Below, piece after piece: positions 1-5,551 of a stretch of 5,741 nucleotides of DNA. The stretch comes from Opitutaceae bacterium (GTDB lineage: Bacteria > Verrucomicrobiota > Verrucomicrobiia > Opitutales > Opitutaceae). The DNA lies in NCBI GenBank assembly GCA_016763045.1, contig JAESUN010000257.1:1-5741 (forward strand). The letters are read 5' to 3'. How positions within the stretch are numbered: position 1 is the first letter of the stretch; each line of letters starts with the position of its first letter. Under the pieces are notes generated by a model that was not told the origin of the DNA, ran no database searches, and saw only the letters and a list, made by a program, of their open reading frames with translations. Both the position numbers and the translations under genes were made by a program.

Positions 1-250
1 GACCAAAACTCTCAGTAGAGAACTGGCGAAGCGTCAGATAACGGTTAACAGTATTGCTCCAGGAATGGTTTTAACTGAGATGGGCAAAACAGTTCCGGAA
101 GAGGTGAGAGAAAATTGGCTGGAGGGAATTCCATTACAACGGTTCGGGGATCCAGAAGATATCACCAATGCGGTCGTTTTTCTCAGCAGTCCTTTGGCTA
201 GTTATATAACAGGGCAGACGTTGCATGTGAATGGAGGTTCTTGGTTATGA
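1..250 (+). CDS. C-terminal part of a FabG-like short-chain dehydrogenase/reductase (5' end outside window)
   Basis: Reading from base 2, 82 residues are visible before the TGA at 248-250, about one third of a typical 245-residue SDR. The visible part has the family's late landmarks in order: a helix ending in RELAKRQ, the strand and turn ITVNSIAPG that follows the catalytic helix, a substrate-lid segment, RFGDPEDITNAVVFLSS, and the terminal YITGQTLHVNGG that closes the NAD(P) fold. The cofactor-binding Gly motif and the Ser-Tyr-Lys catalytic residues lie upstream of the window and cannot be checked. The closest style is FabG (3-oxoacyl-ACP reductase) or acetoacetyl-CoA reductase, but SDR substrates cannot be assigned from this end. 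The stop overlaps the start of the CoA-transferase gene, so I infer a shared acyl-CoA pathway in which it interconverts 3-oxo and 3-hydroxy acyl thioesters. The SDR family call is firm; the substrate is not. Confidence 0.9.
   Translation, partial: TKTLSRELAKRQITVNSIAPGMVLTEMGKTVPEEVRENWLEGIPLQRFGDPEDITNAVVFLSSPLASYITGQTLHVNGGSWL
233..237 (+). promoter_or_regulatory. Shine-Dalgarno site deciding the CoA-transferase start
   Basis: GGAGG lies inside the last codons of the SDR gene, 9 bases before ATG 247. The alternative in-frame TTG at 241 is only 3 bases away, too close for normal initiation. The site therefore supports the ATG that overlaps the SDR stop as ATGA. Confidence 0.75.
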
Positions 251-1788
251 AACTATCAGTTGAGGACAAGTATTGTTCTGCTGAGGAAGCGATTGCTCTA
301 ATCAAGGATGGAGAGACTGTTGCCAGCGGAGGTTTTATCGGATCGGCCCATCCAGAGGCCTTGACGGCGGCATTGGAAGAGCGCTTCTTGAAGACCAACA
401 CGCCCCAAAACCTTACCATTGTTTATGGTGCAGGGCAGGGAGATGGCCAAACGAAAGGAATCAACCATATGGCTTTCGAAGGACTGGTTAGACGCGTGAT
501 TGGTGGCCATTGGGGGTTGGCTCCTAGAATGGGAAAGCTTGCGATGGAGGGGAAAATAGAGGCTTACAACTTTCCGCAGGGTGTGATTTGCCAATTATTC
601 AGGGATATAGCGGCAGGGCGTCCCGGATGCATTACCCATGTCGGATTGGATACCTTTATTGATCCCGTGAATGGAGGTGGAAAAATAAATGATCGAACTA
701 TCGAGGACTTGGTTGAGAGAGTAGAATTGGGGGGGGAGACGTATCTTTGGTACAAGTCTTTTCCCGTTCATATCGGATTGATTCGGGTAACAGCGGTGGA
801 TCCATCAGGGAATCTCATGATGGATGAGGAAGCCTTTAAGGGAGAGGTTTTGGCGATTGCGCAGGCCGTGCATAACAGTGGAGGTACTGTCATTGCTCAG
901 GTAGGCGAGGTGCTTGAGCATCGGATCAATCCTCATCATGTGACGGTTCCAGCTATTCTAGTAGATCGTATCGTGGTTGCAGAGTCAGGTCATGAGCAAA
1001 CGTTTGCAGAGGTTTTTAATCCGGCATATTGTCAGGCCGCGATCGATCGGAATATGGAAGAGACTCCGAGTGATCGGATGGCAATGAGTGAGAGACGGAT
1101 CATTGCGGTGCGGGCTTGTTCGGAAATAGACGCAGGATCGATTGTTAATTTGGGAATTGGGATGCCTGAAGGGATTGCAAAGATAGCTGCGGAGACAGGT
1201 CGTTTGGATGACTTTACCATGACGGTTGAAAGTGGCCCGATTGGCGGGGTTCCTGCCAGTGGATTGTCTTTTGGTGCTTCCGCTTATCCGGATGCTATCA
1301 TTGATCAACCTGCTCAGTTTGATTTTTATGATGGAGGAGGACTGGACTTTGCAGCTTTAGGAGCAGCTCAGATTGATCAATCAGGGAATGTTAATGTGTC
1401 TCGATTTGGTTCTAAGATGGCTGGAGTGGGCGGATTTGTGAATATAACACAGACTGCCAAGAAATTGGTCTTTTGTGGCACGTTCACAGCAGGAGGCTTG
1501 AGAGTGGAGGTTCGTGAAGGGAAACTCCATATCTTACAGGAAGGTAAGACCGAGAAATTCATCGATAAGGTCGAGCAAGTGAGCTTTTCGGCCCGCCGGA
1601 GTAGTTCTCTGAATCAAGAGGTTTTATACATAACAGAGCGCGCTGTTTTTGAATTGAGAGACGGCGGGTTGTTTTTGATCGAAATAGCACCTGGAATTGA
1701 TCTGGAAAGGGATATCTTTGCACAGATGGCGTTTCGTCCCAAGGTTAGCGAATCTTTGAGTAAGATGTCATTGTCTCTCTTTGGGTAA
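247..1788 (+). CDS. Acyl-CoA:acetate/3-ketoacid CoA-transferase (family I, Pct/YdiF type)
   Basis: This 513-residue cytoplasmic enzyme moves CoA between acyl-CoAs and free acids such as acetate, propionate, butyrate or acetoacetate, through a glutamyl-CoA thioester. The length fits the single-chain form, in which the alpha and beta halves are fused. The first half (about 5-245) shows GETVASGGF at 22-30, YGAGQGDG at 60-67, GGHWG at 86-90 and YNFPQG at 107-112. The second half (about 280-500) shows NLGIGMPEGIA at 301-311, the probable catalytic Glu328 in VESGP, GNVNVSRFG at 380-388 and VFCGTFTAGGL at 408-418, all typical of propionate CoA-transferase and YdiF. ATG 247 is chosen for its GGAGG and the ATGA overlap with the upstream reductase. 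A run of eight G bases (729-736) encodes Leu-Gly-Gly-Glu 161-164. Family assignment is secure; the true donor and acceptor acids are unknown. A dedicated 3-oxoacid CoA-transferase is the main alternative. Confidence 0.93.
   Translation: MKLSVEDKYCSAEEAIALIKDGETVASGGFIGSAHPEALTAALEERFLKTNTPQNLTIVYGAGQGDGQTKGINHMAFEGLVRRVIGGHWGLAPRMGKLAMEGKIEAYNFPQGVICQLFRDIAAGRPGCITHVGLDTFIDPVNGGGKINDRTIEDLVERVELGGETYLWYKSFPVHIGLIRVTAVDPSGNLMMDEEAFKGEVLAIAQAVHNSGGTVIAQVGEVLEHRINPHHVTVPAILVDRIVVAESGHEQTFAEVFNPAYCQAAIDRNMEETPSDRMAMSERRIIAVRACSEIDAGSIVNLGIGMPEGIAKIAAETGRLDDFTMTVESGPIGGVPASGLSFGASAYPDAIIDQPAQFDFYDGGGLDFAALGAAQIDQSGNVNVSRFGSKMAGVGGFVNITQTAKKLVFCGTFTAGGLRVEVREGKLHILQEGKTEKFIDKVEQVSFSARRSSSLNQEVLYITERAVFELRDGGLFLIEIAPGIDLERDIFAQMAFRPKVSESLSKMSLSLFG
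729..736 (+). repeat. G8 homopolymer inside the CoA-transferase gene
   Basis: Eight consecutive G bases span the end of a Leu codon, two GGG Gly codons and the first base of a GAG Glu codon. It is the longest homopolymer I noticed in the window. Gain or loss of one base would shift the frame about a third of the way into the enzyme. Confidence 0.9.
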
Positions 1789-1794
1789 AGAGAG
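1775..1794 (+). terminator. Candidate intrinsic terminator hairpin overlapping the CoA-transferase stop
   Basis: CTCTCTTT at 1775-1782 pairs perfectly with AAAGAGAG at 1787-1794 around a GGGT loop, followed by TCATTTT. The stem is 8 bp but AT-rich and the T-tract is interrupted, so termination may be partial. The TAA stop (1786-1788) lies in the loop and 3' arm. GAGAG at 1790-1794 could instead pair with CTCTC at 1802-1806, a weaker alternative. Confidence 0.45.
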
Positions 1795-1830
1795 TCATTT
1801 TCTCTCAATCGCTATAAGGCTAAATCGGTA

Positions 1831-1851
1831 GCTCGGAGAGCCGTATTACGG
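1831..1851 (+). other. Two adjoining small hairpins in the leader of the exchanger-like gene
   Basis: GCTC-GGA-GAGC (1831-1841) is immediately followed by the odd-length perfect palindrome CCGTATTACGG (1841-1851). They share base 1841. The second includes the GG of GGAAG (1850-1854), the only Shine-Dalgarno-like site before the TTG start at 1869, so folding could limit its access. The rest of the 80-base gap (1789-1868) holds no clear promoter that I can see. Confidence 0.35.
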
Positions 1852-1868
1852 AAGTAACAGACTTTCGA

Positions 1869-2858
1869 TTGAAAACCGTCACCGATATTATCGCTTCTTT
1901 AGGACTGGAAACCCCATGGGTATACATGGGGCTATTTCTTGTATCATCCTTACTCATGGTATGGCGATTGGAGTGTATGGGGAGAAGGGGGTTTGGCGGA
2001 ACTGCCTTGGGAACTTTGGTGATGCCTTATTGTTCAGGACTGGGGAATTTGATCTTTGTTGTGGTGGTAGGTAAAGGCCATGGATCGGGTGCAGATGTTT
2101 TGGTGAATAGTCTGGTCAACAATGTGACAAATCTGACCCTTCTCTTGGGATTGCCTGCGGTTTTCTGGGGAATGACGGTTGTCGACCAAAAATGTCGCCG
2201 GAAAAAGGAAGTCGAGTTTCAGCAGATCAATCGCTTGTCGTTGATCCTGACGATTGCAGCGGTTCTTTTCTTCAGTGGTGCTGCTTGGGCTCTTGCGCAA
2301 GATGGAGTTCTCGATTTTGGAGACGGGCTCGTTCTCATTGGTCTTTTTGTTTTTTGGCAGGCGTTTCAGGTTTTTGATGTGCTCAAGACGAACTTAAGTA
2401 AGAAGCAGGCTCTTAGTCGGTGGTTGTTACTGGATATCGCTCTCTTGATGATGGGTGCCATAGGGCTCTATGTGAGTATTGAATGGTTGGTTGAGTGGCT
2501 TTCCGGGTTGAGGAGTGGCTTTATCAGTGCGGATCAGTTGGGTTGGTTGAGTGGTTGGCTCATGGTCTTGCCCAATGCGTTATTGGCTCTTTATTACGGA
2601 TGGAAACGTCGGGCAGATGTGGTCTATAGCTCTCAAGTGGGAGATGGGCACATCTGCATCCCATTATGCATTGGGCTTTCCGCTCTTTATCACTCTATCA
2701 AAGTCCCGGAGTTTTTCTCTTTTGCTTTGATCTTGTTGTCAGTGGTTGCCGTTGTGCATGTTGTTCTTATCGGACTTTGGGGACGACTTCCTCGCTGGAT
2801 GGGCGGTGTCCTTATCCTCGGGTATGGGGTCTTTATTTATAAAGGCTTGATTGCCTAG
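1869..2858 (+). CDS. Multi-pass membrane protein resembling Na+/Ca2+ exchangers (CaCA-like, divergent)
   Basis: The product is a 329-residue inner-membrane protein with about ten hydrophobic segments: 17-33, 48-68, 79-102, 122-143, 151-171, 184-204, 222-243, 258-275, 281-304 and 310-326. A basic loop, QKCRRKKE, lies at 107-114. Two segments resemble the inverted alpha-repeats of the CaCA superfamily: repeat 1 (46-96, ending NNVTNLTLLLG) and repeat 2 (222-275, with VLPNALLALYYG and ending LCIGLSAL). In known exchangers the repeats carry (T)SLPE and a GSN motif whose acidic residues bind Na+ and Ca2+. Here the Glu positions appear to be Asn60 and Asn236, and GSN is NNV or GDG. Transport of some cation is therefore inference, and a non-transporting homologue is possible. 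TTG 1869 is the start because the frame closes at TAA 1821 and no ATG precedes Met20, which would cut into helix 1. The gene converges on the - strand gene. Confidence 0.7.
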   Translation: MKTVTDIIASLGLETPWVYMGLFLVSSLLMVWRLECMGRRGFGGTALGTLVMPYCSGLGNLIFVVVVGKGHGSGADVLVNSLVNNVTNLTLLLGLPAVFWGMTVVDQKCRRKKEVEFQQINRLSLILTIAAVLFFSGAAWALAQDGVLDFGDGLVLIGLFVFWQAFQVFDVLKTNLSKKQALSRWLLLDIALLMMGAIGLYVSIEWLVEWLSGLRSGFISADQLGWLSGWLMVLPNALLALYYGWKRRADVVYSSQVGDGHICIPLCIGLSALYHSIKVPEFFSFALILLSVVAVVHVVLIGLWGRLPRWMGGVLILGYGVFIYKGLIA

Positions 2859-2868
2859 ATAGAAAGAT

Positions 2869-2900
2869 TCCTTTCCCTTCGAATGAGGAAGGGGAAAGGA
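2869..2900. terminator. Hairpin between convergent genes, probable transcription terminator
   Basis: The arm at 2869-2877 (TCCTTTCCC) pairs with 2892-2900 (GGGAAAGGA), and TTC (2878-2880) can extend the stem to GAA (2888-2890) around one bulged G. It begins about ten bases after the exchanger-like gene's TAA. No T-tract follows on the + strand. On the - strand the stem is followed by AATCTTTCT, so it may serve the - strand transcript or act in both directions. Confidence 0.55.
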
Positions 2901-2972
2901 CATGGCTCAAAAACCACCCTAGCAAGCACGTGAGAGCGCTTTACAAATAAAAGTTTCTGGGCAGACCGATTT

Positions 2973-2998
2973 GGCTTTGTTCTCCCGGAACAAGAGCC
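2973..2998. other. Second stable hairpin in the convergent gap
   Basis: GGCT plus TTGTTC (2973-2982) pairs with GAACAA plus AGCC (2988-2993 and 2995-2998) around a TCCCG loop, with G2994 bulged. This gives ten base pairs. Neither side has a T-tract in the right place for an intrinsic terminator, so the role is open: RNA 3' end protection or partial termination. Nothing else clear was seen in 2901-2972. Confidence 0.45.
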
Positions 2999-3002
2999 CC
3001 TT

Positions 3003-3027
3003 AAAAAACTTACAAAGTGAGGTTTTT
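3003..3027 (-). terminator. Weak candidate terminator for the minus-strand gene
   Basis: Read on the - strand, AAAAA, a CCTC bulge, ACTT, a TGT loop, AAGT and TTTTT form a short AT-rich stem that runs into a T6 tract, about 10 bases after the TAA at 3036-3038. The T-tract is good but the stem is weak, so the hairpin at 2869-2900 may be the real end. Confidence 0.3.
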
Positions 3028-3035
3028 CTGAAGGA

Positions 3036-3461
3036 TTAGCTGGCAAGTGCCATAGCTGAATCCTGGAAGTGCATGCAGAGATTGGCAAAAGGGACTTGAG
3101 CCTTTAGCCAGAGGGGATTGGCCCGTATTTCGGACATTGCAGCTTCGGTGTTGTTGAGAATGAGGTAGGTTTGAGGTGCGACGATGACAAAAACGTCGAA
3201 TCGGGTTCCTTCTGCGTCGATAGCGAAAGCAAAATCTCCGGTATCATAAGGTCGCAGTTTGAGTTCTTCATTCAAAAGGACCATATCGAGAGGAAACCTG
3301 GTTTTAAAATCGGCTGCCCGAGGACCTTCGTAAGTAAGGACAGTTCCTCGATTGTTCTCAACTGAGACAATAGCCCATTCATTGAAAACGGGTGAGCCAT
3401 AAAATTCTCTCATTCGCTCCAGGGTATGAACGATTTGGGTGTGGGTTTCCTCTAAATTCAT
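3036..3461 (-). CDS. Conserved-looking hypothetical protein of 141 residues
   Basis: I do not recognise a named domain. The protein is soluble-looking, with no signal peptide or membrane segment, and reads as a small alpha/beta fold. It has a first helix (about 2-20), strand pairs NEWAIVSVE (27-35) and GTVLTYEGP (39-47), a middle segment with FPLDMVLLNEELKL (56-69), strands GDFAFAID (75-82) and RFDVFVIVAPQTYLI (87-101), and a C-terminal helical part with IRANPLWLKAQVPFANL (112-128). ATG 3461 is chosen over ATG 3473 (145 residues) because GGAGAAGGAG lies just before it, while the longer form has no Shine-Dalgarno site. The gene is a single transcription unit, divergent from miaB and convergent with the exchanger-like gene. 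Its frame stays open on the - strand with smooth alpha/beta content, which argues that it is real. Neighbours do not indicate a function. Confidence 0.8.
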   Translation of the reverse strand: MNLEETHTQIVHTLERMREFYGSPVFNEWAIVSVENNRGTVLTYEGPRAADFKTRFPLDMVLLNEELKLRPYDTGDFAFAIDAEGTRFDVFVIVAPQTYLILNNTEAAMSEIRANPLWLKAQVPFANLCMHFQDSAMALAS

Positions 3462-3471
3462 CTCCTTCTCC
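3462..3471 (-). promoter_or_regulatory. Shine-Dalgarno site deciding the start of the minus-strand gene
   Basis: On the - strand, GGAGAAGGAG ends directly before ATG 3461. The outer GGAG is 6 bases from it, a normal spacing. The upstream ATG at 3473 overlaps this site and is preceded by CTGCTGACCG, which has no anti-SD match. Confidence 0.6.
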
Positions 3472-3498
3472 ATCGGTCAGCAGAGAATGAGATTCAGA

Positions 3499-3566
3499 TT
3501 TTGTGCTGCTTTTTTGAGAGGAGCAGAGATCTTTTAACCTTTTTTAACAAGGAAAGGGACTTTTTT
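3499..3566. other. Phased T-tracts (A-tracts on the minus strand), possible intrinsic DNA bend
   Basis: Five T-runs, all on the + strand, lie at 3499-3502, 3510-3515, 3532-3535, 3540-3545 and 3561-3566. Their centres are 12, 21, 9 and 21 bases apart, close to multiples of the 10.5-base helical turn. Two of them belong to a near repeat of TTTTAAC spaced by ten bases (3532-3538 and 3542-3548). The tracts fill the gap between the divergent genes and end just before TTGACC, so curvature or an UP-element-like role for RNA polymerase is plausible. Confidence 0.5.
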
Positions 3567-3571
3567 GAAGT

Positions 3572-3599
3572 TTGACCTGTTCTGGCTGCTGCGTATGCC
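3572..3599 (+). promoter_or_regulatory. Possible sigma-70 promoter of miaB
   Basis: TTGACC (3572-3577) matches five of six bases of the -35 consensus and follows an AT-rich stretch. The best -10, TATGCC (3594-3599) after 16 bases, matches only the first three positions. Transcription would start near 3606, leaving about 8 bases before ATG 3614. That short leader agrees with the absence of a Shine-Dalgarno site there. The weak -10 keeps confidence low. Confidence 0.35.
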
Positions 3600-3613
3600 T
3601 GATCGTCCTTTCA

Positions 3614-4975
3614 ATGAACCGGGTCTATATAAAAACCTACGGGTGCCAGATGAACGAGCGTGATTCCGAAGCGGTCGCATCGATGTTGCGTGCCCGGGGC
3701 TATTCGATCGTTGATGCGGAGAAGGATGCAGATGTTGTTTTGCTCAATACCTGTAGTGTGAGAGATCAAGCCGAGCAAAAGGCGATCGGAAAGGCGGGCT
3801 TTTTAAAGCGGCGCAAACGAAAAGATTCCTCCTTCATCATTGGGATCATGGGTTGTATGGCCCAGAACAGAGGAGAGGAGCTCCTGGATCGATTACCAGA
3901 TCTTGATTTGATAGTGGGGACGCAGAAATTTCACCAGGTGCCAGATCATTTGGATCATCTTATTGCCACTTATGAGGGGCAGGGACCGAATCCATCGACT
4001 GTAATCGATTTGGGTGAAGAAGAGGGTTCTCAGAATACGATCCGGGATCACAATCCAAAGGAGCGCCAGGTGACGGCTTTTGTGTCAATTATGCAGGGCT
4101 GTAATATGAATTGTGCCTTTTGCATTGTTCCGACAACACGGGGGAGTGAGCGGGCCCGTCCGCTGGAGCAGATTGTCGAGGAAATCGAGGAATTGGTAGA
4201 GAATGGGACAAAGGAAGTGACTTTGTTGGGGCAGATAGTGACGAGCTATGGGCGAAGAGAAATCCCATTTAAAAATGGGAAGAGTCCATTTGTCCAATTG
4301 GTTGAGCGGGTGAATGATATTAGAGGGATTGAACGTATTCGTTTCACTTCACCTCATCCAAGAGGCTTTAAACAGGATTTGGTAGAAGCTTTTCGGGATG
4401 TTCCTAAGCTTTGTGAATATGTACACCTTCCGATTCAATCGGGGTCGAATGCGATCCTGAAGGCAATGAATCGTCCCTATTCAAGGGAGCGTTATCTGGA
4501 AATAATAGACAGTCTTCGTAAGGTTGTTCCGGATATGTATTTCTCGACAGATGTGATCGTTGGTTTTCCTGGAGAGACGGAGGAGGACTTCGAGCAGACC
4601 CGAGAGCTTTTTGAGCACGTAGGCTATGATATGGCCTATATCTTTAAATACAGTATTCGTTCTGGAACTGTGGCTGCCGAAATGAAGGATCAACTTTCTA
4701 CGGAAGATAAAGAGAGGCGTAACCAGGTGCTTTTGGATATTCTGCACAAAGATTCACTCGCCCGCAATGAGTCCTTGGTGGGCGGGGTCGAAGAAGTCTT
4801 GGTAGAAGGACCGAGTAAAAAGGGAGAACTTTTTGTTGGCCGGACGCGGGGTAACCGAGTGGTGCACTTTGCTGCGGATGAACGCTTGATAGGGGAGTTG
4901 GCTCAAGTAAAGGTTGAACGAGCTACTATAAGTGCGCTTTATGGTGATTTGGTGTTGGCGGGAGTGGAACCCTAA
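3614..4975 (+). CDS. miaB: tRNA-2-methylthio-N6-dimethylallyladenosine synthase
   Basis: MiaB is a radical-SAM methylthiotransferase that adds a 2-methylthio group to N6-isopentenyl-A37 of tRNAs reading UNN codons, after MiaA. It steadies codon-anticodon pairing in the cytoplasm. The 453 residues show the full layout. The N-terminal methylthiotransferase domain starts YIKTYGCQMNERDSE, with cluster ligands Cys11, Cys47 (NTCSVRD) and Cys81 (GCMAQ). The radical-SAM core has CNMNCAFC with Cys163, Cys167 and Cys170, then TTRGSERARP, HLPIQSGS (271-278) and DVIVGFPGETEEDF (313-326). A TRAM RNA-binding domain occupies about 387-451. ATG 3614 gives the family's normal N terminus. The in-frame TTG at 3572 would add 14 Cys-rich residues unlike the family and overlaps a -35-like element. 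Residues 206-212 read GQIVTSY, where most MiaB have GQNVNSY. The downstream genes follow closely on the same strand. Confidence 0.96.
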   Translation: MNRVYIKTYGCQMNERDSEAVASMLRARGYSIVDAEKDADVVLLNTCSVRDQAEQKAIGKAGFLKRRKRKDSSFIIGIMGCMAQNRGEELLDRLPDLDLIVGTQKFHQVPDHLDHLIATYEGQGPNPSTVIDLGEEEGSQNTIRDHNPKERQVTAFVSIMQGCNMNCAFCIVPTTRGSERARPLEQIVEEIEELVENGTKEVTLLGQIVTSYGRREIPFKNGKSPFVQLVERVNDIRGIERIRFTSPHPRGFKQDLVEAFRDVPKLCEYVHLPIQSGSNAILKAMNRPYSRERYLEIIDSLRKVVPDMYFSTDVIVGFPGETEEDFEQTRELFEHVGYDMAYIFKYSIRSGTVAAEMKDQLSTEDKERRNQVLLDILHKDSLARNESLVGGVEEVLVEGPSKKGELFVGRTRGNRVVHFAADERLIGELAQVKVERATISALYGDLVLAGVEP

Positions 4976-4991
4976 GAGAAATTTTAAGAAT

Positions 4992-5531
4992 ATGTCATTG
5001 TTTGTTGCTACATTAATTCCGGGGATCGTTCTTCTCCTTTTGGGTGGAATATTGCTTTGGAAGGGCAAGAGAGTTGGTGGAGCCTTCAAGTTGTTCCCTC
5101 GCTCACAAAGGGCTGCTTATGTGACCCTCGGATTGGCCGCGGTATGGACGTTGTCTCATATAACCCAATTAGGGGAAGCGGATATGGGGAATTATAAAAC
5201 ACCCCTTTTTATCGGATTTGCGGCAGTGGCAATTCTTTCGTTTAAGTATGTTCCGGATTTTCTTTCAGTAAGAGGGGCCTGTGCGTTGTTCCTCCTGAGT
5301 GCGGATGTTTTTCTATCCGCTGCGTACATGCATTATGAATTTCCGCAGAGGTTGTTTCTCGTTTATTTTGTTTATCTGGGAATTTTGATCTCTCTTTATT
5401 TGGCCTTTGCTCCGTTTCGGTTGAGAGATTTTATCGATTGGATTTGTAATCAGGAATCGCGTTCCAGATTTATGGGAGGGCTCTTGTTCACCTATGGGTT
5501 AATTCTTACGGTTGTCTCGTTCACTTATTAA
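4992..5531 (+). CDS. Small integral membrane protein of unknown function between miaB and gmk
   Basis: The product is 179 residues and strongly hydrophobic, with about six membrane segments: 3-23, 42-59, 71-86, 95-113, 119-140 and 159-177. Soluble marks are the basic loop WKGKRVGG (23-30), FPRSQRAA (35-42), GNYKTP (66-71), the short loop HYEFPQR (114-120) and PFRLRDF (141-147). I know no named domain for it. From memory, an FPRS motif followed by a helix containing Trp and, later, a PFRLR stretch occurs in uncharacterised Verrucomicrobiota membrane proteins; this was not checked. ATG 4992 is chosen because it follows miaB's stop by 16 bases, although only a weak AAGAA lies before it. An upstream in-frame start at 4932 would overlap miaB and add 20 polar, Trp-rich residues before the first helix. 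It is probably co-transcribed with miaB and gmk. No function can be given. Confidence 0.82.
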   Translation: MSLFVATLIPGIVLLLLGGILLWKGKRVGGAFKLFPRSQRAAYVTLGLAAVWTLSHITQLGEADMGNYKTPLFIGFAAVAILSFKYVPDFLSVRGACALFLLSADVFLSAAYMHYEFPQRLFLVYFVYLGILISLYLAFAPFRLRDFIDWICNQESRSRFMGGLLFTYGLILTVVSFTY

Positions 5532-5551
5532 AATTGCTTAGAATTTGCTCA

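Noticed and set aside
1818..1875. A tRNA-like stretch (TAGCTC, GAGC and TTCGATT in the right order)
   Set aside because: The D-arm-like and T-loop-like words are present, but there is no acceptor stem, no five-pair anticodon stem and no T-stem pairing.
2900..3035. Integron attC-like or insertion-element end in the convergent gap
   Set aside because: The hairpin 2973-2998 lacks the attC core sites, no target duplication or transposase is seen, and both flanking genes look intact.
2855..3088. Open frame of 77 residues on the - strand
   Set aside because: It runs through two hairpins and overlaps the better-supported - strand gene in another frame. It has no convincing RBS or protein-like composition.
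3171..3365. Open frame of 64 residues on the + strand
   Set aside because: It is antisense to the - strand hypothetical gene and looks like a shadow, with no family resemblance.
3572..3613. Longer MiaB starting at TTG 3572 with a Cys-rich lead
   Set aside because: MiaB proteins start at or near MNxVYIKTYGCQMN. The extension overlaps a -35-like element, and the nearest purine-rich site is 13 bases away.
4264..4279. Perfect inverted repeat CCCATTT-AA-AAATGGG inside miaB
   Set aside because: It lies in mid-gene, is AT-rich, and encodes ordinary residues (around 217-222), so chance is the simplest explanation.
4932..4991. Upstream start of the 179-residue membrane protein overlapping miaB
   Set aside because: The added residues (Arg, Trp and Lys rich) are the out-of-frame reading of the miaB end, and ATG 4992 lies directly before the first helix.
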